Positions 12,840 through 25,904 of a stretch of 64,000 nucleotides of DNA are shown piece by piece. Source of the stretch: Certhia americana (taxonomy: Eukaryota > Chordata > Aves > Passeriformes > Certhiidae). Below the pieces are notes generated by a model. It did no database searches. It saw only the letters and a list, made by a program, of their open reading frames with translations, and had not been told where the DNA came from. The translations under genes and the position numbers were made by a program. The DNA is taken from contig CM031857.1 in NCBI GenBank assembly GCA_018697195.1, forward strand, positions 98,331,966 to 98,395,965, written 5' to 3'. How positions within the stretch are numbered: position 1 is the stretch's first letter; each line of letters begins with the position of its first letter.

Positions 12840-13904
12840 CATCTTTCCAAGAAGAGATCTGTCAGGATCTCCCAGAACAGTGCCCAGTTAATATTCAAGC
12901 AAGTGAAATATTGCTATTGAACATTTCAAGTGATTATGGCTTTCTCACAGTGGCTGCAAGCAGTTATTTGGACCATTTTCCCAGATTCTCTCTCCCTGCA
13001 GGCTTTGGTATTCAGCCAGATCAGGTTTTGTTTGTCTCTCTTACCTTAGTGAAACTATCATAGATGTTGGTTTACTGATACCCAGGCATAAAAATAGTTA
13101 GTTGCTTCCAGCCCACCTGAGGGGAATCCTCCAAGGCACCTAGACATTTAAGCCCCAAAATACAACATTCTCTAAGGCTACAGCCTTATTTTATAAATAT
13201 ATACATTTATATAAACCTAGCTATGGGAGCTAATTCACAGTCTTCATCCAGGTTTCTCTTACTGGGCATAGGACGGAGAAAGGCAACTTAAGTTTAACTC
13301 AGGCAGCACACTGAGAGGAGACATCCTAAAGCCAAGCAGCAGGAGATGTACCTTGTGAGACAGGCATGCTGCAATCCTGTCCACCTCCTGCTATTTATGT
13401 ACCTAACCACCAATCTGAGCAGATGTTGGTGTGTTTATGTCCACTGAGCTGAATGCAACATGATTGATCCTTCTTCTCAATGTCAGTGGCAAAAAAACAA
13501 TGTAAGTTTTATTTTTCTTCTTTTCTGATTAGAGGGTTGGATTATGGTTATTGAATTACACTTAATTACTTTAGAGTGATTTTTTCTTCATATTTAGTTC
13601 TTGGTCTCTCTTCTCTACTCAGAACCTGCTGCAAATCCTATCATTTGTGGATTTGTCCTTAAGTTAATATTGTATCTAGCAGAGTGGAAGAGACACTCAG
13701 AGGTTTTATTCAAATTCATGCTGATATCTGAGTGCAGCTTGCCCCACAGAGGGACAAATTGCCCTGATTATCACAGAAGGAAGGAAAAAAATATGCACAG
13801 CTGTCACTTCTGCTTTTGCATGTTTCTTTCTAGCCTTCTGATGTTTTCGAATTCCTGGAGTCAGATCCCACACACACATCTCTGTAAACAACAATTGTTT
13901 ACAT
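12840..13904. other. Intergenic, no gene seen
   Basis: Unique AT-rich sequence. Open frames at 13601-13930 on both strands match nothing recognisable. Confidence 0.5.
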
Positions 13905-14106
13905 TCTTTTCTACAGGAAGTGAGAGTTGATGGACCTTTGTATTGACCAATGTGATTAGAGAGGTGGGAACCTTCTTTTCCAATGACTGTTCATTTTTGC
14001 AATTCTGTATAAGTCGGAGTTTCATAATAAACTCTCTCTTTCCTCTCTCCTCCTTGAGAAGAGCTGTCTGCGTGTGATTTATCTCATGTCGTACTGCGAC
14101 ACACAG
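13905..14106 (+). mobile_element. ERV LTR fragment (3' part)
   Basis: The block has retroviral LTR order on the plus strand. A CCAAT-like GACCAATG near 13945 is followed by TTTTCCAATGACTG near 13976, a TATA-like GTATAAGTC near 14007, an AATAAA at about 14027-14032 and a pyrimidine-rich R/U5. It ends at GCGACACACA near 14096-14105, consistent with a CA terminus. The spacing of TATA, polyadenylation signal and end is typical of short avian ERV LTRs, and the GTGATTTATCTCATGTC stretch before the end is one I associate with them. The 5' end is unclear and no internal genes flank it. Confidence 0.55.
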
Positions 14107-15525
14107 CAGAAAAGCCTTGCACATACCCTACTGTAAGGATGATCCCAGTGTATTTCGTACAGTTTTTGGATGTGAGGTATTTAAACATCTGGAGCTGGAC
14201 AGTTGTATTTCTGTACCTTTTATAAGGCTTTTACAAACATCGGAGTGAGATGCATCCTCACTGATGGGCTCACTAATGATACAGCCATTCTCAGAGTGAG
14301 TGTTATGAAAATAACTTCATAACACCTAGCATATCCATAAACAATATCATTTCCCAAATGCTACCAAAATTGAAACTGGAACAAGTTTCAGCCATCTAAG
14401 CATCTGAGAACTTTCTTTCTCTAAATTACTTGTCCAGGGGAAGAAAAAGAAAAGGAGCCAGTGAGGCTCCTCTCTGAGGCTAGAGGGAATAAATTATACA
14501 GCAGTAATGAACAAAGCAACAGAAATTACAAATAAAGTAAATAAAATCTATTTATACTTTTGCCTATAATATTGATTATGGGCATTTAAAAGTCATGCTT
14601 TTCTTATTTATTATCTTATTGTCAGCATTGTGTTAGGGAATAACATTTTAAACAATCAGTGAAGTTTCTAGAGGTGTCCATTGTGAACTCTTTTTTTAAG
14701 ACCTGTGAGAGCAACAGACATAAGAGTTCCCATACATGATAAAAGCTTGGGACTAGAGTTTATTGTGCCATATATATGTACATAAATATTTAAGCTACTA
14801 AGCAGAAAGCATGGAGTGGTGTGGGCACCATGCTCAGATAATTTCCTCTCCTTTGTACTTTTCCTCCTGAATAGGTCACCAGCCTTGTGATCTGCTCTGG
14901 CATAACAACTCATTGTGTGGTTGTGTCCCTCCTGGTCATCTTTTATCATTAGAACTTATATTCCTACACCACATAAGTATGGAAATTACTCTTTTAAAGC
15001 CATTGTGACTTCCAGTTAGTTCAGAGAAGATGCTAGAAAAACACAGATCACTTCTGTTTACATGCTGGCCCCTCTGTGTCAGTCTACCAGTAGATGACAG
15101 CTTTCAGTTTTGCCATTAATATGCACTGATTATTTTTTTGTGTGTCAGAGAGATAAAGAGAATGAGTATTTTCATTTTTTAAAACACAAGAATGCTGCCA
15201 AGAATTTGAGAAATCAGAGGCTGAGTTTGCTCTTCCTTAACACAAATTACTATTTAGGAGAGATTTGTGTATGTGTCATTAGAATCAATCTCATAGGTTC
15301 TGACTGGAAAAACATTGTTTTTCCAGAAAAAAAAAGTTCTATAATAATGCATGCTTTTTAGTATTATACAAGCTGGGATTTCCTTATGAGGTCTCACAGA
15401 TAATCCTGTAGTTCTGAAAAATAAGAACTTTCCAATACTTCTTAAAAGTACATTTGTTTGGAGAACCAAATGCATTCTAATGAAATACTAAGAGCTGCCA
15501 GCAATCCTGCTTTATTAATATTTTC
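14107..15525. other. Intergenic, no gene seen
   Basis: AT-rich unique sequence. The open frames of 60-95 codons have no recognisable similarity. Confidence 0.55.
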
Positions 15526-15640
15526 CAGCTTTATTCTAGACTATTATAATGTTAAGATATACATAAACAATAAAGATATAAATATACAATACTAATACAT
15601 TAATATAATAATATTTTATTAAATATATTTATATGTTTGG
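15526..15640. repeat. AT-rich low-complexity tract
   Basis: Nearly all A and T, with irregular ATATA/TAATA units and no fixed period. No gene signal. Confidence 0.7.
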
Positions 15641-18335
15641 TTGTGCTTGGTATTTAAATAACCCAGGCTTTATTGTATTTTAATTGTACAGAACAAGGTT
15701 TTCTGTGGTCAGAACAGTTAAACAGCTATCATATTAATAGCTTAATCAGAATTTTAATATCTACCTTTTGATAGTAGTCCTTCCACCTCTTTCCTCTACA
15801 TTCTTCCCTTTTCTTCATCTTCTTTGCATGTTACCTATCTGAGTATTGTCTACAACATTATAACAGCTTCTTTCTAATCATGTGCTTGTATTATTTTACA
15901 AAATAATATCCTTAATTTGTTTGTTCTTTCTTATATTTTTTCCTTATAAATATTATTGTGCTTCAAAATATTATTGTAGATTTAAGACTGGCACACCCTT
16001 CTTTCTATGATACTTAACCTTCCTTCCAAAAAGCAAGGAAAGGAACAAAGATGACAGAAGAAATAAAGATTCCTGAGTGCTGGTGCTACATGCTTCATCT
16101 CCCACATTCAGTGTGAGCCTTTTTCCTGCCTTCCCTTGTCTTTGAAGTACAAACACACTCCCATATGCAAATATGCTAAAGTAACAAGTCTGATCAGCCT
16201 TTCAGAGACATTTCTAGCATTTTCATCTACCATAAACAATAAACCCTTTTTCTGTTAATTAGTCTCTCTTGTCTATGCTGCTGGTACTTATTTAGAGGCA
16301 TTTAATTTCTCTACAAAAGCAATGAAAGTCCAGATGAACTTCACAATCCTTGCTATGCACAATCCCTCCATGTATCCAAATTCAATTGCTTGCCTCTCTT
16401 TTTAAATGTTTTTCTTTTAGAATAGCAAAATCCAAGGTATATTATTGTCATAGAAAAAAATGTCTATGAATATGTGTATTTATTTATGTTATGAATTTTT
16501 AAAAGCTAGTTCTAAGTACCTGTTAAAAGAAAATTAAAAGTCTCTCTTTATTTTTTTTTTTTTTAAAGGAAACCTGAATGCCTCAGTCACAAGTCTGTTA
16601 TTGATTGTACCTTGATATTTCCAAAATTCTGGCTAAATCCAAGTATCCAAATGCTGCCACTTACCATTGTAATGAACAATTCCTCTGTCATTCTTGGCTG
16701 TAGTATACATCATCTGAAAGGAGAACATATGGAGATGTAATTGAACTGAAACTCTCAGACAACTGCAAGAAAAAACTTTCAGAGGATTGTTTTCAGGGCC
16801 TGAACAAGCTGATGAAAATGAATCTGCACAAGAATCACTTACCAAAGGCAACTGAAATGCCTCATGATTTATGCAAGAAAATGGTGGAAACTGAAGATGA
16901 ATCTTTTGCTAGCTTTGCAAATCCTAGCGAATTGCTGGCTGATGAAAACTGTTTATGTAAAGTCCCAGCTGGGCTTCCATTTCCTTCAGCTACTCCGTAT
17001 TTGAGAAATAATTGCTTATTTTCCATCAGCAACATTTCTTTCAGCACTTACACAGTGGCTGAAGCATTCAAAGGAGAATCAGCTTTACAATAATCCCTGA
17101 ACAAAAGGAACCAAAAACCCCAATGTCCCCCAAAACAAAACCCTGTAAAATCCCAGCCCTTTCCTCATGGAGCATTATTCCTTCCACACCTTACAACCAC
17201 AGGACCAGCCACCACCTGGGCAGTGCAGACTCTGCTGGGGAGGTCAGGGTGAAGGTGCTGCACTCCAAACTCAGCCCTTTTCTTGCTGATTCCCAGGACA
17301 TAGTCAATATGGAAACCTCACTCCAATTAAGCTTGCCAGCTGGATTTATGTCTAAAACTTGCTATTCTTGAATTCAGTTACTCAACAAAAGATTATGGCC
17401 TGGGGAGAGCTTTTATTCCATGTTATTTATAGCTTTTTGACTCATCTTTTTATCACAGAAGAAAAATGCACACTCAGGAGCATAAACATACATAACTCCT
17501 CCTGCAACCTGCTTCCCTCCAGCAACTGTAGTGAAGAGGTTTGATGTTCAAGGACTTTTATGATGAACATTTTAAGCCTTTCAGAAATTTGAAAGATCTT
17601 CCTAACTGCAATTTTTGAGTCTTATTTATCACACAAGTTAGTCTCAGTCTTTCACTAAGTTAAGCACAATTTCTTTGTCTGGCAGCAGAATACCACCTTT
17701 ATTACAGGGTAGTGACAACAATGCGATTAGTAGGGAATCAGTCAAAACCTGATATAGGCCTGGAGTAAATGATATGCCCTTGCCAGAAGATAAGTCAAGG
17801 AATGATAAATATTTCCTAAAAAATTCATTGCAACATCTTTGATAAACTCTTCAAAGTTATTCAAACAGTGCTTTTTTTTTCTCCACTGACAGAGATTTGA
17901 AGGTGTTTAGAGGATACTGTGTTTGAACTTGTCTTTTAATAGCATTAACCAGGCTCTGAATATTACCAGTTTTATCTTCCAACCTAATCTGGACAATTTC
18001 TACAGTCATAGTGGATAGTCGTACAGTTTCATTATGCTTTTCATGAATCACCTACTTTAGGGACATTGGACCTTAGTGGAAAAAAAACCCAGGACTTTAT
18101 TGTGACAGAGATACATAAGTTGAGTTTTCTGTCTCTCTCTTTATTTAAGACCTTGAAAAAAACAAAACAGGATTTAAGATTCAGGAAGGTCTACCTCAAC
18201 TGTATACACTTGAATAACGAGGTGCCAAGAGGACAAAATGATGGTGGAAGCTCTCACACTCTTCTTGGAAAGCAAGAGTGGATGTGCCTCTGAAGGGCTG
18301 TCAGTAATGTCCCTGCACTTACAAAAAAAGGAAAA
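15641..18335. other. Intergenic, no gene seen
   Basis: AT-rich, with a short T run near 16550-16564. The 93-codon open frame at 16812-17093 is not recognisable. Confidence 0.5.
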
Positions 18336-18339
18336 ACTG

Positions 18340-18636
18340 GTCAAGGAAGTGAAGGTCTGGGGTAGCCTTGGTTGCCATGACTATGAGGTGGTGAAGATCA
18401 GGATCCTGAGTGGAGTATCCTGCAAAAAACAGGGCTGCAACTCTTGTCTTCAGAATTAAAATCCAAGGGCAAAATGATTTACCCAGAGAGGTTGCAGACC
18501 CTGCATCCTTGGAGATATTCAAAACCTAACTGGACACAATCCTGAGCAATCTGCCTTAGCTGATAGTGTTTTCAGCAAAGGGAATTTACTGCATTACCTC
18601 AGTGGTTCCTTTCAGCCTCAGCTACTCATCAGATTC
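18340..18636 (+). mobile_element. CR1 LINE fragment, internally deleted
   Basis: Two separate CR1 parts are joined. At about 18355-18450 the plus-strand translation GSLGCHDYEVVKIRIL matches the GSLGCSDHEMVEFRIL segment of the CR1 polyprotein near the end of the endonuclease domain, followed by a decayed LDFRRA-like piece. From about 18475 the text jumps to the CR1 3' end: ACCCAGAGAGGTTGCAG, CCTTGGAGATATTCAAAACC, CTGGACACAATCCTGAGCAA, then a diverged GGTCCCTTCCAGCCTCAGCTACTCTGTGATTC-equivalent ending near 18636. The reverse transcriptase that should lie between is absent. The copy is dead, diverged and plus-oriented. Confidence 0.75.
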
Positions 18637-19409
18637 CCGGGTATTTTACACTCACAGAGACCATTATAGTCGACAGCTCTCTACAAAAGCTAGAGATTGA
18701 TGGAAACCACCTCAGTTACTTATGGAAAGATGGAGATAAAATTCATGTAGGTCAATTAAGATATCTTTGTAGTTTGGTGTATTTTGACATATGCCAGAAG
18801 AACTTCATAATATTCCCCAGCAGAAATTTCTTAATTGTCCACAGCATTTATCCAAACGATTTATAAGCAATTAACTACTGTGCCTTTTGATGGGATAACA
18901 CAGACTTAAACCCTCAAATAAAGCATCTAAGATAAATAGCAAAATTTTAGGTGTAATAAAAACCAAATATCATATAATGATACTATACATAGTAATTTAT
19001 ATTACTAAAATATATGTATGATCATCTTGACAACAGCATTTTTGTCTTTCAGGTATTTTTACTTCAATATAAGAAGTTATCCCAGTTTTCTTATAGACTT
19101 TTTGTGAAGCATGACTAATTTCTATTTTTACAACCACTTTCATAACATAAAGCAAACAACCTTCCTGTCTAATAGGTAAAGTTACTTAATGCAGCTGGGC
19201 TATAAAGGGAATCCTTGTGACTCTGCAATTCCTGATTTCTCTATAGAGATGTATGAAAATGTTAATGTAAACATCCCATGACTAGAAACTAATCTCATCT
19301 ATGCAATACCAGAACATTAGGCAGCTTAGAGCACATTGAACAGTGACCTATGTGCCCAAATGGGGTTCCAGCACTGTGTTGCCTGTTTTCTTTTTTTTAT
19401 TGTTTTGAC
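18637..19409. other. Intergenic, no gene seen
   Basis: AT-rich unique sequence between the CR1 fragment and the second copy of the unclassified repeat. Confidence 0.55.
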
Positions 19410-19595
19410 TGCTACAATAGCCCTGCCTGACAAATTCCCCAGCTCTGCATCCATGGCCACAAAAACCCTTCACTACAGCACAGAGATTGTGTAGGATACC
19501 CAAGAACCAAGAGTGACTAACAGAGAAAACACCAAGCTTCAGTTTGGCCTGGAGGAAAGTGGGTCCAGCCATGCCTGGAAGAAAGGAACTGGGAA
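19410..19595. repeat. Unclassified dispersed repeat, copy B
   Basis: Same-orientation partner of 12308-12495, sharing the TCCATGGCCACA, ATTGTGTAGGATACCCAAGA, ACACCAAGCTTCA and AGTGGGTCC landmarks in order. By eye roughly three quarters of aligned bases agree, with several indels, so both copies are old. A T run at 19391-19398 precedes it. Confidence 0.6.
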
Positions 19596-22500
19596 GTGGG
19601 AAAGGCTAAAGGTCTTTTCTGGCAGTCTAGAAACAGCAGGGTACACAGAAAACCCAAGTTAGTAGAGCAGATTTTATACAGACTTCACTGAATGATGGGA
19701 CAGAAAAATCAACCTTTACCTTTGAAACTGTTTTATCAGTGTGGAGAAATCACCTGAATAGTGAAGGTGGCTGTAATTTCACTGGAAAATTGTTCTGCAT
19801 AGACTACAGAAGTCTGGAAGAGTCAGAATTTATAAAGCTTTGGCTTTTATAAAGCTTTTTGGCTCTGATTTTATGAGAAGTATGATAGTATTATATAACT
19901 TGGAGTTTCCATTCACAAATGTTATACTGGTGATTTTGGAGCAAAAAATGTTATGTATTTAAACAGTTTAAATAGTTATGATCTCACTTGCCAGGTGAAT
20001 TGCTAAGTGCTTTTTGTCTTTGATAGCATTCAATTAATTTATTCTTACTATTTCATTGTTCATTTTGAAATAACTGTTTTACAGTTCAAATCATTCATTT
20101 TCCCCCAAAGCACTCAACCACCTGCTCATCTTTCAGTACCTACTTTTGTCTAATGGAAACTGGATTTACACTTTCTCTTATTTAATTCCCCAAAGGCACA
20201 AAAGCAGTGGTGAAAGTTCAGCGTTATCATGGCTCATATCACCAGCTAAATATAATTTATTTAGAGTGATTGAAATACAGCTATTTAATAATAGAAAAGG
20301 AACACAGAAGACACACACAAGGAGGCACTTAGGGGCTTCCTCAACAGATATGGGTTTGCTCTTTAGAATATTAATTATGTTAAAGGAATACAAATTTTCT
20401 CTTAAGGGAGACATTCTGTCTTCCCAAAAGATATTACTATTCATAAAAATAATTTTTCTCTTTTTTTTCCCCCTTTCTTGATGAAAGTCTTATGGACTTC
20501 AAAGATTAATTTAAGAAAAAAAATCTTTTCCATATGAAATCAGCTTTTTTCTGTGCTTGCCTTCCTTTAACCTAGTGGAAAATCTGCCTGCAATCGCAAT
20601 GGCACAAGTAGATTATCTGGCACACACTTTTGGATATGTGCTTTTGGAGATGATTTAAATTAAATAATGCATATAACATAGGCTGCAGCTAAACTGTTAA
20701 ACTTCCAGGGGGCCTTTAGTTTTGTGCTAATTAGAATAATTATCTCATCAATCTCTTTTTAGAAGCAGAAAATGTTCTCTTGTGGCATTGTAAAAGCTTA
20801 TGTTGGCTGTATTGGCTCCTCTACAGTCAGAGACAAGTTTCCTAAAAGCTCCAGAGCCTATGTTTGGGAGCACAACCATCTCCACTGGGTATAAGGGGAG
20901 CCTGAGAATCTGGGCAGCTACCCTTGATCTTAAAACTGGGGAGAGAATATTCCTGCTGCCACCTCACTGCTTCCTTCGGATCCTTGAATTATCTGAGGTG
21001 TTGTCTTTTCATCTCCATCATCTGTGGTTCATTCCCAAACTAGGCATAAAGAAAGAGATTTCCAGTTTCCTACTTTCCAAAGGCTTCCTCAAAAAACGTA
21101 AACCAGCCCACACAGAGGAAATTAAATTAAGATGGGAAAGGAATTCTGAATGATTTCTGAGTGATGAAATAATGCACTAAATCCACTTTTTCAATACTTT
21201 TCACATATGTGGAAAGCAATTGGAACTGAAGAATTTATAAAGCATCTTAAAAATTTTAAAGAGAATAATTGCTTTTCCTGCTATTTTGTTCCTTACTATT
21301 TAAGCAGTGCAGAATCAGTCTTCTACCTTGCAAAAAAGAGAACTAACTCTGAAATATTAAATAATTATTCCCCCCCAAAATAGAGAATTTGTAAAATCCT
21401 GAATCCAGTATTAAAAAGTAATTAATTTATTATTTAATTTAATTTAAGCACAGTTACAAACCTTCTAGTAAAAAGATTGGTGACTGATTTTTAAATAAAA
21501 TTTGTTTGATATCACAATGTGAAATAACCTTGTTTTAAAAATTTCAGATGTATCACATATACACCATCGAAACTTTTTCTTAATTTTCTTAATTTCTTAA
21601 TCTTCTTCTTATTGCCAGTTAAAGGACTTATCAAAACTGCAGAATTTTCATTATCTATTTTCACCCTTCATTTAAATTTTAACCAAAAGACCATTTCAAC
21701 AAAGAAATGAACTCTTCCAAATTTGTGAAATTTCCACAAGTAGTTCCATATTTTATTTTCATTTCCTTGCTAGTAAAGAGGTGACCAAAAATAGGCCAAA
21801 CATTACTACTTACATACTCTTTCTATATTTAATTCTGGTGACACTCAATGAAAGCTTGAGAAATCAGAAACTTTCTGACTAATGTTTGCTGGGAGGTGTC
21901 ACTACTGGCAGCTGGGAGGAAGAGAAAATTCCCCAGCAGTTATGGGTGCATTTGCAACCTACAAAGAAATCTCATTTTCAGTTTTTTTCAGTGTTAGTGT
22001 TTAGAGTAAAATGAGTTGAAACTAACATGGTTGTGTGTCTTTGTTCAACTATTGATCAAAATGGACTCTTGGATTGGGGGTCCTTGGACAGGATTTGCTC
22101 CATGCTGGCATTAGGCTGAGCTAATCAGTAATATGTTTCTCTCAAAGTATTTTGTCCCCTTTACAGTAGGGATGTTGTTCTTCTGACAGACTTTCTGGAG
22201 AAAGACATTTCACAAAATCCATGCTCCAGCGATTGGCAGAAAGTTCTTTTCATGATTGGTTTAATTTCTTATTTTTAATTATGGTTATAGGGCAGTTCAA
22301 TAATTCATGTTACCTAATGTCATCTTGTGACACTAAAAAATGTAAAACCTATTTCTATAACCATTGCTGATAGCAACCAAGTAATGAAACAGGTAATAGA
22401 AAGATCTAGGCAGATAAAGCCATTTTCTGAACACATCTGTACTGTCACATTAGCCTCAAAAAACAGAACTGTGCTGCATCTTCTACTGGTACTGTGCCAT

Positions 22501-25260
22501 AACTTCTAGTTTTCTTGTAACCGCTTCTGCTAAAAAAGCCAAACAGACTTTTGTGTTTGCTTTCTAACAGCCTTTTTTATGAACAACTGCTTGGGAAAAG
22601 TTAAGATTTGAAACCTGCAAAGGGGTTTTTGTGTACAAAACTGTGTGTTTGTGATTTCTGATCCACAGTGATAATATATGGTAAAGGACTTCTTCCTATG
22701 TTGCATTTACTGTCTTACCATACTTTTAAAGACAGGGAGATTTACGAGGACATAATTTTTGGTCCCGACAATTTATAATTTTCACATGTAAAAAAACCCC
22801 TGGAGTACCAATTTAGCAAACATAACTACTTCTGACTTGCCTTCCTTATGTTTAACTTGCTGCAGAAGCAGAGTTTCACCCTCTCTGTAAGATTAATTTA
22901 ATTACCTCTCTGCTTTGGGAATTTCCCATCACTCCCTCAGCCACTCAGAAGAACAAAAAAGTGTTATATTTAAGGGCACCGAAGACCAGAAATACTCCAC
23001 AACTGCATAGACTTACAGGGTTTAAGATCTTAAAACAAAAACCCTTTATCACTGGCAAAAGTGTGCAAAACAAATCAAAACCTTATAAAACTAATTTCCC
23101 TTAAATAAATAAGCAATTGATAGCATTACTTCTACTTATGTTTTAATGTGACAAACACCCATCAGAACAAATCATAAGGTCAGTCAGGGGAAATTCCCCT
23201 TAGAAATGGCGTAACAGCTGACTAATTTCCTCACAGTATGGGCCTAGAAGTACACAGCTAGAAATAGTATAAGGGAAACAAATTAGAAGGTGGAGGTTAA
23301 GCCTTCAAGATTTTGAAAATGCCAGAATTAGAAATGGATTCACAGTTTCAGCTTTGCTCCTTGTACCAGGCAGTATTGCTTCTGAGCCACAGCATGATGT
23401 TTTTCTTCCTCACGTCCCAGACTCAAGCACCCCCTTTCACCAAACTCCAGCACATCCCCTGGGCGCAAGGTTCTTTCCCACCTTCAGCCTCACCTGACCT
23501 GCATATCTTGCCCTTTTGGTGAGAGGTCACACTCTGCAGCTCTGGCATTCTTTTGTGATAAGGAGAAAAGGCACATACTGGAGAGGAAGGTAACCACAAA
23601 TGCCTCCAGCCTGGATCCAGAAGCTGCTCAAAGCCTGCAGCTTTGCACCCAGTTACTGGTCTTGAGCAGGATGCTTGTGAGCATGGGCTCGTGCTGCTGA
23701 CCAGGCATGGGCACACCTCAGTGGAGATGCTTGTGGACACCTGCAGAAGGAACTTCTGTGGCCTCATAGCAGCTCTGCAGCCAGGGAAGGGGCAGAAAAC
23801 ACTGCGGCTAAAGACAAACCAGTCTCTGCTGGAACAGGACACTTATTTTGGGGCTATAATATGGAGAAAGTCAGCAACTGGCCTCAAAGTGATTCATCTT
23901 ACAAGCATCAAACCCCTGCCAAAAGGGACAGTGGTGCCAGAGATTCTCAGCTAAAAGATTTTGCATCATATATCAGCTTTAGCCTGAATATTGGCTATAA
24001 ATAGATACACCTGTGACTTCTGAAGTTCACAGTCATAAAGCTGAACCCAGTACCTCTAAAATTCCAGCCAGAGCTATGCCACTTGGAGCAAATGTGGAAA
24101 ACTGGAAAGAAAACTGTGCAGAGGAGAGCTCCGGGTAGTGTTAATGGAATGCTGCTGCTTCCAGATGGAGGTCACATTTCTTACTCAGAGGTGTCCCTCT
24201 GAACACAAACAATTCCTTTCTTCCCTGTAAACCACTGCCAGGCTTAACAACCAGACCCTGCAAAGCTACTGCTGCTATAGGTGAGAAGGCAAAGAGGGCC
24301 AAGAAAAAGTTCTCTTAGGAGCAAGGGCCCACAAGCAGTTTGGCCACCAGAGGACATGAACGTGGGAAGCAGATGATAGTCACGATTGCCATCTAATGGC
24401 CAGGAGTCAGAAACTAGAGATGAGGGAGAGATGATACAAGTAATGAAGAGAAGGGGTGAAAAGGGAAGGGACTCACTTTAGGAGTTCAGGTTTGGGGCTG
24501 AGCCTTACTGACTGCTCTTATTTCTAACTGGAAATTCAATTTGTGGGAATCGTATCAGGGAATGGCAAAAGATGTTTAGATCTGACACTGAACTTTCTAC
24601 TGAGCCCTGCAAATAGTGTGGACAGCCAAGCTGTGCTGATCAGATGCACACATTTTCTTTACTGCAGGAAATGTTGCAGAATATCTATATACTTTTGGCT
24701 ATTTTTTAGAGAATAAGAAGTAGAGAGGGAAAAAAAGACCTGCTCCCATTTATCCATTTATAAGGATGCTGCAGACAATGCACGCCCATGGTTAAAAAGT
24801 ATTAACCACTCACCAGAATCTGTGGTTTTATTTCCAAGACCTTTCCAGAGTGCCACAAGATAGAGGAAGAATTTTCACCAGCAGAGTGCGGTATTTCCCT
24901 AAAAATATGGCAGCATGAATTCTCATTGACGCCGTAAAAAGATACTCTCCCACTGTGCAAAAGCTGGTTTTAACTAAAGACAACTTGAAAAAAACAATTG
25001 CATTTTCTGAAAGAAGGTGTCCTTAATAATGATCATGCTAATCAGGAAAATTTTGCTGTAAGGTTCAAACATGCACAGCTGTAACAATCTAATTGCAGTG
25101 ACACTTTCTGGCAGCAAATCTATATTTAATGAAGTGCATAAGTATTACATTTAGCATGTGAATAGACAGTGAGACTAACCATGTGCTTAAAGTCAAGCAA
25201 ATTACTAAGTTCTTTTGTAGATCACATCATACTTAATATGCAGATTACTGCCAGGATGAC
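19596..25260. other. Intergenic, no gene recognised
   Basis: Long AT-rich unique stretch. Open frames of 111 codons (20146-20481), 117 codons (20800-21153), 139 codons (minus, 23423-23842) and 103 codons (23643-23954) carry no domain I recognise, and the last two overlap on opposite strands. None is called as a gene. Confidence 0.5.
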
Positions 25261-25265
25261 TTCCC

Positions 25266-25365
25266 TTTAAAAAAAAAAAATTTTTTTGGGTAATTTTTTT
25301 TGGGTTTTGGGGGGGGGGTTGTTTGTTTGTGTTTTTGTTTATTTGTTTGTTTGTTTGATTGAGTG
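25266..25365. repeat. Low-complexity A/T/G tract with (GTTT)n
   Basis: A run of A, then T-rich with GGG interruptions, a roughly ten-base G run near 25309-25318, then GTTT/TTTG units to about 25358. Simple repeat with no coding signal. Confidence 0.9.
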
Positions 25366-25558
25366 ATTCTAACTATTTTGCAACTTGCATCTACTTCCCT
25401 GGAGGAGTTTGGTTTCTCTTGTTCACTCAGAGCATCATCATATTGCTACTCTAGTTTTCTAAGACAAATTGTATCAAGATTAATTCTTTTCCTTTTCTTA
25501 AGAAATGTTGGAGGAAGGAAAAAAACTAAAGATTTTCTTTTGAAAACAAGAGTTTTCA

Positions 25559-25602
25559 ATACTTACAGTATTGAAATACAGTATTCAGATACTTACAGTA
25601 TC
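25559..25602. repeat. Short ATACTTACAGTAT direct repeat with palindromic arms
   Basis: ATACTTACAGTAT occurs at 25559-25571 and again at 25589-25601, with AATACAGTATT between them at 25576-25586. All share inverted ATAC/GTAT arms, giving a small nested hairpin-capable array. Confidence 0.6.
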
Positions 25603-25904
25603 TGTTCAACAAACATAGTATATATTTCAAATATGCAGCCAAACACCTCTGGAACAATCCTTCAGGCAAATGGAATGAGTAAATACAATAAAGGAAATGG
25701 AAGCAAACCACAGTCATCCTCAACTATGGCAATGCATTCCTCATCCACTCAACCTGTCATGCTGTAATTTAGTAAGGATACTGCTTGGATCAAATGTCTA
25801 CTTTTACACCTTGCTAGAGTGTGTATAACCACCCCACTTTAAGATGTTATGACACAGATAATAGCAGCAGCATTCACCAAAGGATCAACCATCTTATTTC
25901 TGTC

